The notes below the pieces were generated by a model, which was given only the letters and a program-made list of their open reading frames with translations, ran no database searches and was not told where the DNA came from. Of a stretch of DNA of 5,242 nt, positions 1 through 5,242 are shown piece after piece. The position numbers and the translations under genes are program-made. The DNA is from JANNSX01 sp031403155 (GTDB lineage Bacteria > Pseudomonadota > Alphaproteobacteria > Rhizobiales > Hyphomicrobiaceae). Every line of letters starts with the position of its first letter. Within the stretch, counting starts at the first letter, position 1. The stretch spans positions 1-5,242 of the forward strand of contig JANNSX010000140.1 in assembly GCA_031403155.1 (NCBI GenBank). The letters are read 5' to 3'.

Positions 1-1
1 G

Positions 2-184
2 AGTGAGGCAGAGTCCCTCAACAGCATCGTTGCCAAGATCGATCGCGTCGAGAGAACCGTGAAACGCTCGACCCCTCTCCCGCCTGCCGGCACCCTCTCC
101 CCAAGGGAGAGGGCCGGACACACTAACATTCGGGCTAGACCAAAGACAGGGTCGCAGAAATTGTGCATCGAGGACATCAGATGA
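2..184 (+). CDS. C-terminal tail of an unidentified convergent gene (5' end outside window)
   Basis: An open frame runs from the left edge to a TGA at 182-184. The first 24 codons have about 75% G or C at the third position, more than the neighbouring plus frame, as expected for coding DNA in this genome. The peptide SLNSIVAKIDRVERTVKR places L, I, I, V and V at alternating 3- and 4-residue steps, which is a coiled-coil or amphipathic helix pattern. From about position 72 the frame enters a palindromic repeat and the peptide changes to proline-, arginine- and glycine-rich sequence (STPLPPAGTLSPRERAG), then about 20 nondescript residues. I infer that this is the end of a real protein whose natural C-terminus was extended by repeat insertion. 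The family cannot be named from this fragment. An opposite-strand frame over the same stretch is also open, so coding status is uncertain. Confidence 0.4.
   Translation, partial: SEAESLNSIVAKIDRVERTVKRSTPLPPAGTLSPRERAGHTNIRARPKTGSQKLCIEDIR
73..117. repeat. Palindromic GC-rich intergenic repeat (CCCTCTCCC/GGGAGAGGG hairpin)
   Basis: CCCTCTCCC at 93-101 pairs perfectly with GGGAGAGGG at 105-113 around a 3-nt loop (CAA). The stem extends outward through CCGG at 87-90 pairing with CCGG at 114-117, with a 2-nt bulge (CA, 91-92), giving 13 base pairs. A second CCCTCTCCC at 73-81 could pair with the same right arm, so two alternative folds exist. This resembles the REP-like palindromes that are abundant between genes in Hyphomicrobiales. 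It lies beyond the 3' end of the oxidoreductase gene, and the plus-strand tail reads through it. Neither strand has a T-run after the stem, so it is not a classical intrinsic terminator, although it could block 3' exonucleases or stall convergent transcription. Confidence 0.75.
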
Positions 185-200
185 TTGAAAGCCCTCCCAG

Positions 201-2939
201 CTACTTCTGCGACCTGCGGATCGCAGCCCGGAGCCGGTCGGGGGTTGCGGGTGCTACTAAGGTGCGCGCACCGGTCGCGTGGTGGATCGCATTCATGATG
301 GCCGGCGCTGTCGGGATGAGCGCCTGCTCGCCGATGCCCTTGGCGCCAAAGGGGCCGACCGGCGAGGCATCCTCGATCAGGATCGATAGGACGGGCGGCA
401 TGTCGCCGATGGTCGGGATCAAGTAATCGTGAAGGTTCTCGCCGCGCCCGGGCGTGAACTCCTCCATCAGCGCGAAGCCGAGGCCCTGGGCGATGCCGCC
501 CTCGATCTGACCTTCGAGGAGGAGGGGGTTGATGGCGCGCCCGACATCGTGGGCGGCGGTGATCTTCAGAACCTTGACGGTGCCCAGCTCGGTGTCGACG
601 GCGACCTCCGCCATGTGCGCGCCGAAACCGTAGACGGCGTAGGGGACACCCTGGCCGTCCGCGTCGAGCGGCGAGGTCGGGGGATCGAAGGTTTCCTCGG
701 CCATGAGCGCGTAACCGAGCCCCTCGAGGGGGAGTGTCGAGAGATCGATCCGGCGCTGGTGGTCGCCGTCGTCGACAACGAGCGTGGCGTTGCCGATCGA
801 AATCCGTGCTGCGTCGCCTGCATTTGCCAGCCTCAACATTTTCTGCCGCAGCGCACGCGCGGCAAGCTCGGCCGCCTTGCCGGTGACGAATGTCTGGCGC
901 GAGGCCGAGGTCTTGCCGCAGTCGGGTGTGAGGTCGGTATCGGCCGAGACCAGATCGAAGAGCCCGATGGAAAGTCCGAGGGCATCCGCCGCAATCTGTG
1001 TGATGACCGTGTTCGAGCCCTGGCCGATATCGACCGCGCCTTGGTGCAGTGCCACGCGGCCATCCGGCTTCAAGCCGATACGGATGGTTGAAGGGTTCGC
1101 AAGCGAGGTGTTGCCGCAACCATACCACATGCCGGCGACGCCAACGCCGCGGCGGCTCGGTCCAGGCTCGCTCTCGTTGGCGCGGGACGCCTCATCGAGC
1201 GCGCGCCGCCAATGCGGCCGCAGCGACTCCAGACACTGACGGATGCCGACGCCCTCGCCGATCACTTGGCCCGTCACCGTCGGCTGATCGGGCCTCAGAG
1301 CATTCAAGATGCGGAACTCGAGCCGGTCCATGCCGAGCTTGTCCGCGAGCATGTCGTAAACCTGCTCCTGCGCCAGTGACACCTGCGGCACGCCGAAGCC
1401 GCGGAAGGCGCCGGCCGGCACAATGTGCGTGTGGATGGCCCGTGTCAGCGCGCGGTAGTGTGGCACGTAGTAGGGACCCGAGGCATGCACCGGCACGCGA
1501 TTGGCAACCGTCGGGCCCCAGGAGGCATAGGCGCCCGTATTGAAGTCGCACTGGACGTCGAGCGCGAGGAGTTTCCCATCGGTGGTGGCGCCGGCCTTGA
1601 TGGCAATCCGCGAGGGATGGCGTTTCGTGGTCGAGAGGATCGACTCAGGGCGCGAGTAGACCATGCGCACAGGACGATCGAGCAGCCAAGCGGCGAGCGC
1701 GATGTAGGGTTGCACGGAAAGATCGAGCTTCGAGCCGAAGCCGCCGCCGACGGCGGTCGGCACGATCCGCACCTGTTCGGGGCGCAGTCCGAGGATGCGC
1801 GCAATGTCGTCGCGATCGAGATAGGGCGACTGCGTGCAGGCGGCGACTGTGATGCGATCGCCTTGGCGTTCAGCATAACCTGCCTCGGGCTCGATATAGG
1901 CATGTTCGACGAAGCCAGTCTCAAAGGTTGCTTCGGCGGTGACGGTGGCCGTGCCCATGATGGCGTCGACATCGCCGCGCACGACGCGACCGCGCACGAG
2001 AATGTTTCCTGGTCTGTTGGCATGGACGAGCGGCGCGCCCACGGCGGTCGCCGCGTCGATATCCAGCAGCGGCGGCAGCGGCTCCCAACTGACAGGAAAA
2101 TCGGCGAGGTCGAGATCGCGGACGGTCTCCGCTTCACCGGCGACCAGCGCCACGGCCTCGCCCTTGAAGCGCGCTTCCGTCTCGGCGAGCGCTGGCTGAT
2201 CGGCGAGCAGCGCGATGACGCCGAAGCGGTTCTCGCCGGGAATGTCGGCGGCGGTGAAGACGCGCACGATGCCGTTGTGGCGGGCAACGAACGCGGCAAG
2301 ATCGCCGAGACGGAACTCCGCACGATGATGCGGGCTGCGGATCGCGCGGGCCAGAAGCGAACCGTCCGGCCAATGATCGGCGCCGAATATCTCACTGCCC
2401 GTCACCTTCACCCGCCCGTCGAGGCGCTCAATGCGAGCGCCAACGGCCGAGCCAGCCTCCGGCAGCTCCGGCGCTGCGTTGGCCAACGTCGCCGTCATTA
2501 CCGCATCGATGATCTTGCGGTAGCCCGTGCAGCGGCAGAGCACGCCGCCGAGCGCATCGCAGGTCTCCTGCTCGCTCGGGCGTGGGTCGCGCTCCAAAAG
2601 CTCCGCGCCGGCGACGAGCATGCCCGGCGTGCAGATACCGCATTGGGCGGCGCCGTGCCGCAGGAAGCTCGCTTGCAGGGCCCCACCATGTGTCGTGCCG
2701 TCGCCGAGGCCCTCCACAGTCACGACTTCGCGGCCGGCGACCTGCCCCGCCGCGACAAGGCAGGCGCAGACCGATACGCCATCGAGGAGGACGGTGCAGG
2801 CCCCGCAATCGCCCGCATCGCATCCGACTTTCGTGCCGCGCAGGTTGAGCTGTTCGCGCAGCACCAGCGACAGGCGGTCCGAGAACCGCGCCTTGGTTGT
2901 GGCGGCCCGGCCGTTGAGCCGGAACGAGAGTGTTTGCAT
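201..2939 (-). CDS. Molybdenum hydroxylase, fused [2Fe-2S] and molybdopterin-binding subunit (xanthine oxidase family)
   Basis: This is the catalytic subunit of a xanthine-oxidase-family hydroxylase of 912 residues. Residues 1-80 form a plant-ferredoxin-like domain with C40, C45, C48 and C60 (C-x4-C-x2-C-x11-C). Residues 85-150 form the helical second-cluster domain with C100, C103, C135 and C137 (C-x2-C-x31-C-x-C). A short Ala/Pro-rich linker (about 151-168) leads into the Mo domains. Mo-cofactor signatures are VGGGFGSK (397-404), AFRGFG (511-516), DIGQGSNT (637-644), ASRQTFVTG (679-687), INP followed by GQIEGG (803-815) and GAKGIGEQ (865-872), where E871 is the expected catalytic base. L405 replaces the purine-binding glutamate of xanthine oxidase. 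No CxxCH haem motif is present, unlike NicB-type enzymes. The fold order matches Desulfovibrio aldehyde oxidoreductase, also about 907 residues, but here a separate FAD subunit is encoded 3 nt upstream. No signal peptide is visible, so the enzyme is likely cytoplasmic. The substrate is unknown; an N-heterocycle or aldehyde fits. Confidence 0.95.
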   Translation of the reverse strand: MQTLSFRLNGRAATTKARFSDRLSLVLREQLNLRGTKVGCDAGDCGACTVLLDGVSVCACLVAAGQVAGREVVTVEGLGDGTTHGGALQASFLRHGAAQCGICTPGMLVAGAELLERDPRPSEQETCDALGGVLCRCTGYRKIIDAVMTATLANAAPELPEAGSAVGARIERLDGRVKVTGSEIFGADHWPDGSLLARAIRSPHHRAEFRLGDLAAFVARHNGIVRVFTAADIPGENRFGVIALLADQPALAETEARFKGEAVALVAGEAETVRDLDLADFPVSWEPLPPLLDIDAATAVGAPLVHANRPGNILVRGRVVRGDVDAIMGTATVTAEATFETGFVEHAYIEPEAGYAERQGDRITVAACTQSPYLDRDDIARILGLRPEQVRIVPTAVGGGFGSKLDLSVQPYIALAAWLLDRPVRMVYSRPESILSTTKRHPSRIAIKAGATTDGKLLALDVQCDFNTGAYASWGPTVANRVPVHASGPYYVPHYRALTRAIHTHIVPAGAFRGFGVPQVSLAQEQVYDMLADKLGMDRLEFRILNALRPDQPTVTGQVIGEGVGIRQCLESLRPHWRRALDEASRANESEPGPSRRGVGVAGMWYGCGNTSLANPSTIRIGLKPDGRVALHQGAVDIGQGSNTVITQIAADALGLSIGLFDLVSADTDLTPDCGKTSASRQTFVTGKAAELAARALRQKMLRLANAGDAARISIGNATLVVDDGDHQRRIDLSTLPLEGLGYALMAEETFDPPTSPLDADGQGVPYAVYGFGAHMAEVAVDTELGTVKVLKITAAHDVGRAINPLLLEGQIEGGIAQGLGFALMEEFTPGRGENLHDYLIPTIGDMPPVLSILIEDASPVGPFGAKGIGEQALIPTAPAIMNAIHHATGARTLVAPATPDRLRAAIRRSQK

Positions 2940-2942
2940 CGC

Positions 2943-3779
2943 TCAGGTCTCCGCCGTGATCTGAGCGATAGCGCGGCGGACGAGCGTAAGCGCGGCCTCG
3001 CGACGGTAGGCGCCGGAGGCACGGACATCGTCGATGGGAGAGAGGCCGCGGAGTTGGCCCTCGTGAACCCGCGACGCCGCTTCGGCGGACCAGGGTGCGC
3101 CGGTCAGCGCCGCTTCCATCTCGGGCTGGCGCTGGGCGACCGGCGAGCAGGCGCCGACTGCAATCCGCGCTTTGGCGATCCGTCCATCTGAGCTCTTCGC
3201 GAGAATGGCTGCAACCATGGCGATGGAGATGACGAGATAGCGTCGGGCGCCGAGTTTCACGAAACAAGAGGGGCCATCAATCGAGCGCGGCACGATCACG
3301 GCGGTGACGATCTCGCCCGGTGCGAGCGCCGTTTTTCGGTAGCCGGTGATGAATTGGGAGAGGGGCAGCTGGCGCTGCCCACCGGCTTTGGACGCGATCT
3401 CGATCTCGGCATCAAGTGCCAGCAGCGGCGGTACGCCATCGGCCGCAGGCGACGCATTGCAGAGATTGCCGGCGATCGTTCCCGTATTCTGGATTTGTAC
3501 CGAGCCGACTTCGCGGGCAGCGGCCTTGAGGCCGTCGAAGGCGCTGGGCAAGGGATAGCGAATGATCTCGCTCCAGGTGACGCCAGCGCCGATGCGAATG
3601 TCATTCGCGCCGATGACTATGGTCTTGAGCGCGTCGATCCGCGAGACGTCGACGAATGGTCCCGTCACCGGCTTGTCGCCCAGCGCCGGGAATACATCGG
3701 TGCCCCCGGCGAGTGCCCGGCAGCCCGGTTGCGCCAGGAGAGCGAGCGCGTCGTCGAGGGTGGCGGGGCGCATATACAT
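2943..3779 (-). CDS. FAD-binding subunit of molybdenum hydroxylase (CoxM/CutM-type, subunit M)
   Basis: This is the medium electron-transfer subunit. It would take electrons from the [2Fe-2S] clusters of the next gene's product and pass them from FAD to an acceptor that the sequence does not reveal. Starting at 3779 gives 278 residues, normal for the family. The frame stays open further upstream, but that stretch is Arg/Ser-rich and overlaps the regulator gene, so it is a shadow. ATG at 3773, two codons later, is an equally possible start; only a weak GAG lies upstream. FAD-binding motifs are LAGGTD (23-28) and TGTIAGNLCNASPAAD (99-114), with the usual PPLLALDAEIEI strand after it. The C-terminal FAD_C domain ends with DVRASGAYRREAAL (251-264). 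Only four cysteines are present and there is no roughly 40-residue insertion, so the [4Fe-4S] loop of the 4-hydroxybenzoyl-CoA reductase beta subunit is absent. It lies between the regulator and the catalytic subunit in an evident operon. Confidence 0.93.
   Translation of the reverse strand: MYMRPATLDDALALLAQPGCRALAGGTDVFPALGDKPVTGPFVDVSRIDALKTIVIGANDIRIGAGVTWSEIIRYPLPSAFDGLKAAAREVGSVQIQNTGTIAGNLCNASPAADGVPPLLALDAEIEIASKAGGQRQLPLSQFITGYRKTALAPGEIVTAVIVPRSIDGPSCFVKLGARRYLVISIAMVAAILAKSSDGRIAKARIAVGACSPVAQRQPEMEAALTGAPWSAEAASRVHEGQLRGLSPIDDVRASGAYRREAALTLVRRAIAQITAET
2949..2952 (-). promoter_or_regulatory. Ribosome binding site for the oxidoreductase gene, inside the FAD-subunit gene
   Basis: GGAG on the minus strand lies 9 nt before the ATG at 2939 and within the last codons of the FAD subunit. 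Only 3 nt separate that stop codon (2945-2943) from the ATG, so the two subunits are probably translated in a coupled way. This site supports ATG 2939 as the start, and the first iron-sulfur motif begins at the expected residue 40. Confidence 0.55.
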
Positions 3780-3786
3780 CGGGGTC

Positions 3787-4254
3787 TCAGCAGAGTTTGG
3801 CGAGCAGCGAGAAGAGCTGCTGCCGCTCGGTCGCTTCGAGTGGCGCGAGTGTCGCTTCCGTGATGGCCTGCGCTTTCGGGACGAGCCGTTGCACGAGCGC
3901 TTGGCCCGTGGATGACAGCGAAACGATGAGCAGGCGTTGGTCATCCGGATCGGCGGCGGAGGACAGAATGCCTCGTTTGGTCAGCCGGTCTACGACCCCT
4001 TTGACGGTCGCCGCATCCATCGCGGTCTCGCGGCCGAGCCGGTTCTGCGACAGCGGCCCGCGCTCAGCCAGCTTCGCCATCACCGCCCATTGCATGGGCG
4101 TGATGTCTTCGCCGATCAGGCCGGCGAACAGACCGGTGTGGCGCTGGCTGACCTTGCGCAGCACAAAGCCGACCTGCGCGTCCAGCGTGTAGGCCGGTCG
4201 CGAGGGCCGCCGCCGCAGGCGCTTCTCAATCGTCTCGTCGCGCGTCAGGGTCAT
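3787..4254 (-). CDS. MarR-family transcriptional regulator, NicR/BpsR-like
   Basis: This is a 155-residue winged helix-turn-helix regulator of typical MarR length. After a basic N-terminal arm (KRLRRRPSRP, 11-20) comes the dimerisation helix (about 24-45). TPMQWAVMAKLAERG (52-66) and SQNRLG (69-74) form the first DNA-binding helices, AMDAATVKGVVDRLTKRG (78-95) the recognition helix, and DPDDQRLLIVSLSSTG (102-117) the wing. A C-terminal helix (120-155) completes the dimer interface. The SQNRLG and AMDAAT-x-KGVVDRL pattern resembles, from memory, NicR and BpsR, which repress nicotinate catabolism and respond to 6-hydroxynicotinate. No alignment was run. It sits inside the operon, between the DUF1185 pair and the hydroxylase, which suggests autoregulation through an operator upstream of the window. 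No operator is visible here. The start ATG is the only in-frame candidate near the ribosome binding site. Confidence 0.93.
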   Translation of the reverse strand: MTLTRDETIEKRLRRRPSRPAYTLDAQVGFVLRKVSQRHTGLFAGLIGEDITPMQWAVMAKLAERGPLSQNRLGRETAMDAATVKGVVDRLTKRGILSSAADPDDQRLLIVSLSSTGQALVQRLVPKAQAITEATLAPLEATERQQLFSLLAKLC

Positions 4255-4256
4255 AT

Positions 4257-4261
4257 CTCCT
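4257..4261 (-). promoter_or_regulatory. Ribosome binding site of the MarR gene, overlapping the preceding stop codon
   Basis: AGGAG on the minus strand overlaps the TAG stop (4262-4260) of the second DUF1185 gene and ends only 2 nt before the regulator's ATG at 4254. This spacing is shorter than the usual 5-9 nt, so initiation may be weak and may depend on ribosomes finishing the upstream gene. That would keep regulator levels low relative to its operon partners. Confidence 0.5.
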
Positions 4262-4844
4262 ACCGCAACCCGTCCTCGCCCTTGATCTCGTGCTTGGCGA
4301 GTCCGCCGACGCGCGGATGCGGGCGTCCGCTGTCGGTTACCGCCACGGCAACGACGATCTCGTTGGCGCGCGGAGCGTCGTTGATGCGGACCTCCATGCC
4401 GTCGAAATGGCTGCGGACGAAGGCCGCATCCTTGTGGCCGAGCGGCACGTCGAGGGCGACGCCTGGCCCGCCGCGCTTCTTGGAGGAGGGAATGAGCGCC
4501 GCACCCTTGCCGAGCACCTTGCGGAACGGCGCTCCGAGTTTCGGATGGAGTAGCGCGGCGGCATGCTCGAGTTCGCCATTCTCGCCGACGGCGGCGGCCT
4601 TACCGTAACTCTCGATTTTTGCGCCGTCGATACCGAGCGCGGCGACCGCCTTCTCGGCGAGCAGCTTGCCCAGCTCCTCGCCGATGTCGATGAGTGGCGT
4701 CAAGTCATCCACATAGCGGCCGGCGAAGGGGTTTTCGATGACGGCGACGGCGGCTGCCCGGCGGGTCGGCGGCGAGACGGACTTGCCGCCTTCCTCGCGC
4801 GTTTCCTCGACGAAAGTGACGAGCTTGCGGATCTTGGCGCTCAT
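4260..4844 (-). CDS. Amino acid synthesis family protein (DUF1185, PF06684), second copy
   Basis: This complete 194-residue protein is of normal length for DUF1185. Family features are KLVTFVEET near the N-terminus (7-15), NPFAGRYVDDL (38-48), ESYGK (78-82), a GE-x-EHAA element (90-96), SSKKRGGPG (120-128), LDVPLGH (131-137), YVRSHFD-like FVRSHFD (142-148), DAPRANEIV (156-164) and SGRPHPRVGGL (172-182). Structures of family members, including BB2672 of Bordetella bronchiseptica, show a chorismate-mutase-like fold. A role in amino-acid metabolism was proposed, but no reaction has been settled to my knowledge. No signal peptide or membrane segment is seen, so it is probably cytoplasmic. It starts with an ATGA overlap with its upstream paralogue and ends 5 nt before the MarR gene. 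The operon context suggests a step in catabolism of the hydroxylase substrate, but that is inference. E and H residues in EHAA, and R and H in RSHFD, are plausible functional residues because both copies keep them. Confidence 0.93.
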   Translation of the reverse strand: MSAKIRKLVTFVEETREEGGKSVSPPTRRAAAVAVIENPFAGRYVDDLTPLIDIGEELGKLLAEKAVAALGIDGAKIESYGKAAAVGENGELEHAAALLHPKLGAPFRKVLGKGAALIPSSKKRGGPGVALDVPLGHKDAAFVRSHFDGMEVRINDAPRANEIVVAVAVTDSGRPHPRVGGLAKHEIKGEDGLR

Positions 4845-5242
4845 CTCAAGCCATCCTTTCCGGTGATGTCCTTGGCCGCCAAGCCGCCGGCGCGGTCGTG
4901 CACGCGCGGGCCCGTCGACATGGTCAGCGCATAGACGATCTCGTTGGCGCGCGGCGCATCGGCGAGCCCGACCTCCATGGCATCGAAGTGGCTGCGGACA
5001 TAAGCCGCGTTCACATGCGCGAGCGGCACGTCGAGGCGCGTGCCGGGGCCGCCGACTTTCTTTGTCGAAGGCACGATGGCCTTGCTGTCGCCGAGCAGCT
5101 GGCGCATGCCGTAGCCGCCCGGCGCATGCCAGAGCGCGGCGTGCTCGCTCTCGCCAGCTTCCCCCGCGATCGAGCCCTTGCCGTAGCCCTCGATCAGCTT
5201 GGGATCGCCTCCGAGTGCGGCGAGCAGATCCTTCGCCATCGC
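4841..5242 (-). CDS. Amino acid synthesis family protein (DUF1185, PF06684), first copy, 5' end cut by window
   Basis: The frame remains open to the right edge. Compared with its neighbour, about 61 N-terminal residues lie outside, so the internal methionine at 5239 should not be taken as the start. The visible part aligns with the second copy almost without gaps, at roughly half identity by eye. It keeps EGYGK, the GE-x-EHAA element, STKKVGGPG, LDVPLAH, YVRSHFDAMEV, DAPRANEIV and the GLR C-terminus. It differs where the second copy has SGRPHPRVGGL: here the stretch reads STGPRVHDRAGGL. The two copies have therefore diverged at one conserved segment. Its TGA stop overlaps the next gene's ATG, which indicates coupled translation at similar levels, as expected for subunits of a heteromer or for consecutive enzymes. 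Its biochemical role is unknown. Confidence 0.92.
   Translation of the reverse strand, partial: AMAKDLLAALGGDPKLIEGYGKGSIAGEAGESEHAALWHAPGGYGMRQLLGDSKAIVPSTKKVGGPGTRLDVPLAHVNAAYVRSHFDAMEVGLADAPRANEIVYALTMSTGPRVHDRAGGLAAKDITGKDGLR
4854..4858 (-). promoter_or_regulatory. Ribosome binding site for the second DUF1185 gene
   Basis: AAGGA on the minus strand lies 9 nt before the ATG at 4844, within the codons for the last residues (GKDGLR) of the first copy. It supports ATG 4844 as the start despite the 4-nt overlap with the preceding gene. Confidence 0.6.

Noticed and set aside
93..113. Intrinsic transcription terminator at the hairpin
   Set aside because: The stem is strong, but no T-rich tract follows on either strand.
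163..426. Plus-strand 87-residue frame with a hydrophobic stretch and a cysteine resembling a lipoprotein signal
   Set aside because: It is antisense to the conserved C-terminal GAKGIGEQ region of the oxidoreductase, and its long N-terminal lead is atypical of a lipoprotein.
429..1091. Plus-strand 220-residue open frame opposite the Mo domain
   Set aside because: It is Arg/Gly/Asp-rich with no domain pattern and lies entirely antisense to conserved Mo-cofactor sequence.
201..2939. Naming the catalytic subunit as nicotinate dehydrogenase NicB or as 4-hydroxybenzoyl-CoA reductase
   Set aside because: It has no cytochrome c motifs (CxxCH) as in NicB and carries its own [2Fe-2S] domain. The FAD partner lacks the extra [4Fe-4S] loop of the 4-hydroxybenzoyl-CoA reductase.
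1425..3191. Long 588-residue open frame on the plus strand antisense to the oxidoreductase and FAD genes
   Set aside because: It lies over well-supported genes with conserved cofactor motifs, crosses their boundary and has no recognisable domain. Long antisense frames are common in high-GC DNA.
3780..3944. N-terminal extension of the FAD subunit to an ATG at 3944
   Set aside because: The extra 55 residues are Arg/Ser-rich, unlike the family, and overlap the MarR coding region. Family proteins begin close to the MRPATLDDALALL segment.
3937..4608. Plus-strand 223-residue open frame opposite the MarR and second DUF1185 genes
   Set aside because: It spans the junction of two clear minus-strand genes and has no family resemblance.

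Overview
The window is high-GC DNA. Five genes are packed head to tail on the minus strand and read from right to left. At the far left edge there is a short plus-strand tail and a palindromic repeat. The GC-rich codon use, the gene families and a repeat built on CCCTCTCCC/GGGAGAGGG point to an alphaproteobacterium, most likely of the Hyphomicrobiales (Rhizobiales). That placement is an inference from style, not from a marker gene.

Layout, in order of transcription on the minus strand: (1) a DUF1185 / AA_synth (PF06684) protein whose N-terminal part lies beyond the right edge (4841-5242); (2) a second, complete DUF1185 paralogue (4260-4844), joined to the first by an ATGA stop/start overlap; (3) a MarR-family regulator (3787-4254), starting 5 nt after the paralogue's stop; (4) a stand-alone FAD subunit of the xanthine dehydrogenase / CO dehydrogenase medium-chain type (2943-3779), starting 7 nt after the regulator; (5) a 912-residue protein that fuses the two-cluster [2Fe-2S] domain to the molybdopterin-binding catalytic domain (201-2939), starting 3 nt after the FAD subunit. 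The joints are so tight that all five are probably one operon, with its promoter to the right of the window.

Genes 4 and 5 together supply every cofactor of a xanthine-oxidase-family molybdenum hydroxylase: Mo-cofactor, two [2Fe-2S] clusters and FAD. Such enzymes hydroxylate N-heterocycles or aldehydes with oxygen from water. The residue matching the purine-binding glutamate of xanthine oxidase is leucine here, so xanthine is an unlikely substrate. The MarR protein resembles, by memory only, the NicR/BpsR group that controls nicotinate degradation. A catabolic operon for a pyridine-like or other N-heteroaromatic compound, with its own repressor inside it and two DUF1185 proteins of unknown chemistry, is the best reading. 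The substrate is not proven.

At the left edge, positions 2-184 on the plus strand are open and begin with a heptad-patterned peptide. They look like the end of a convergent gene whose C-terminus runs through the palindromic repeat at 73-117. The 16 nt between it and the oxidoreductase stop hold nothing recognisable.
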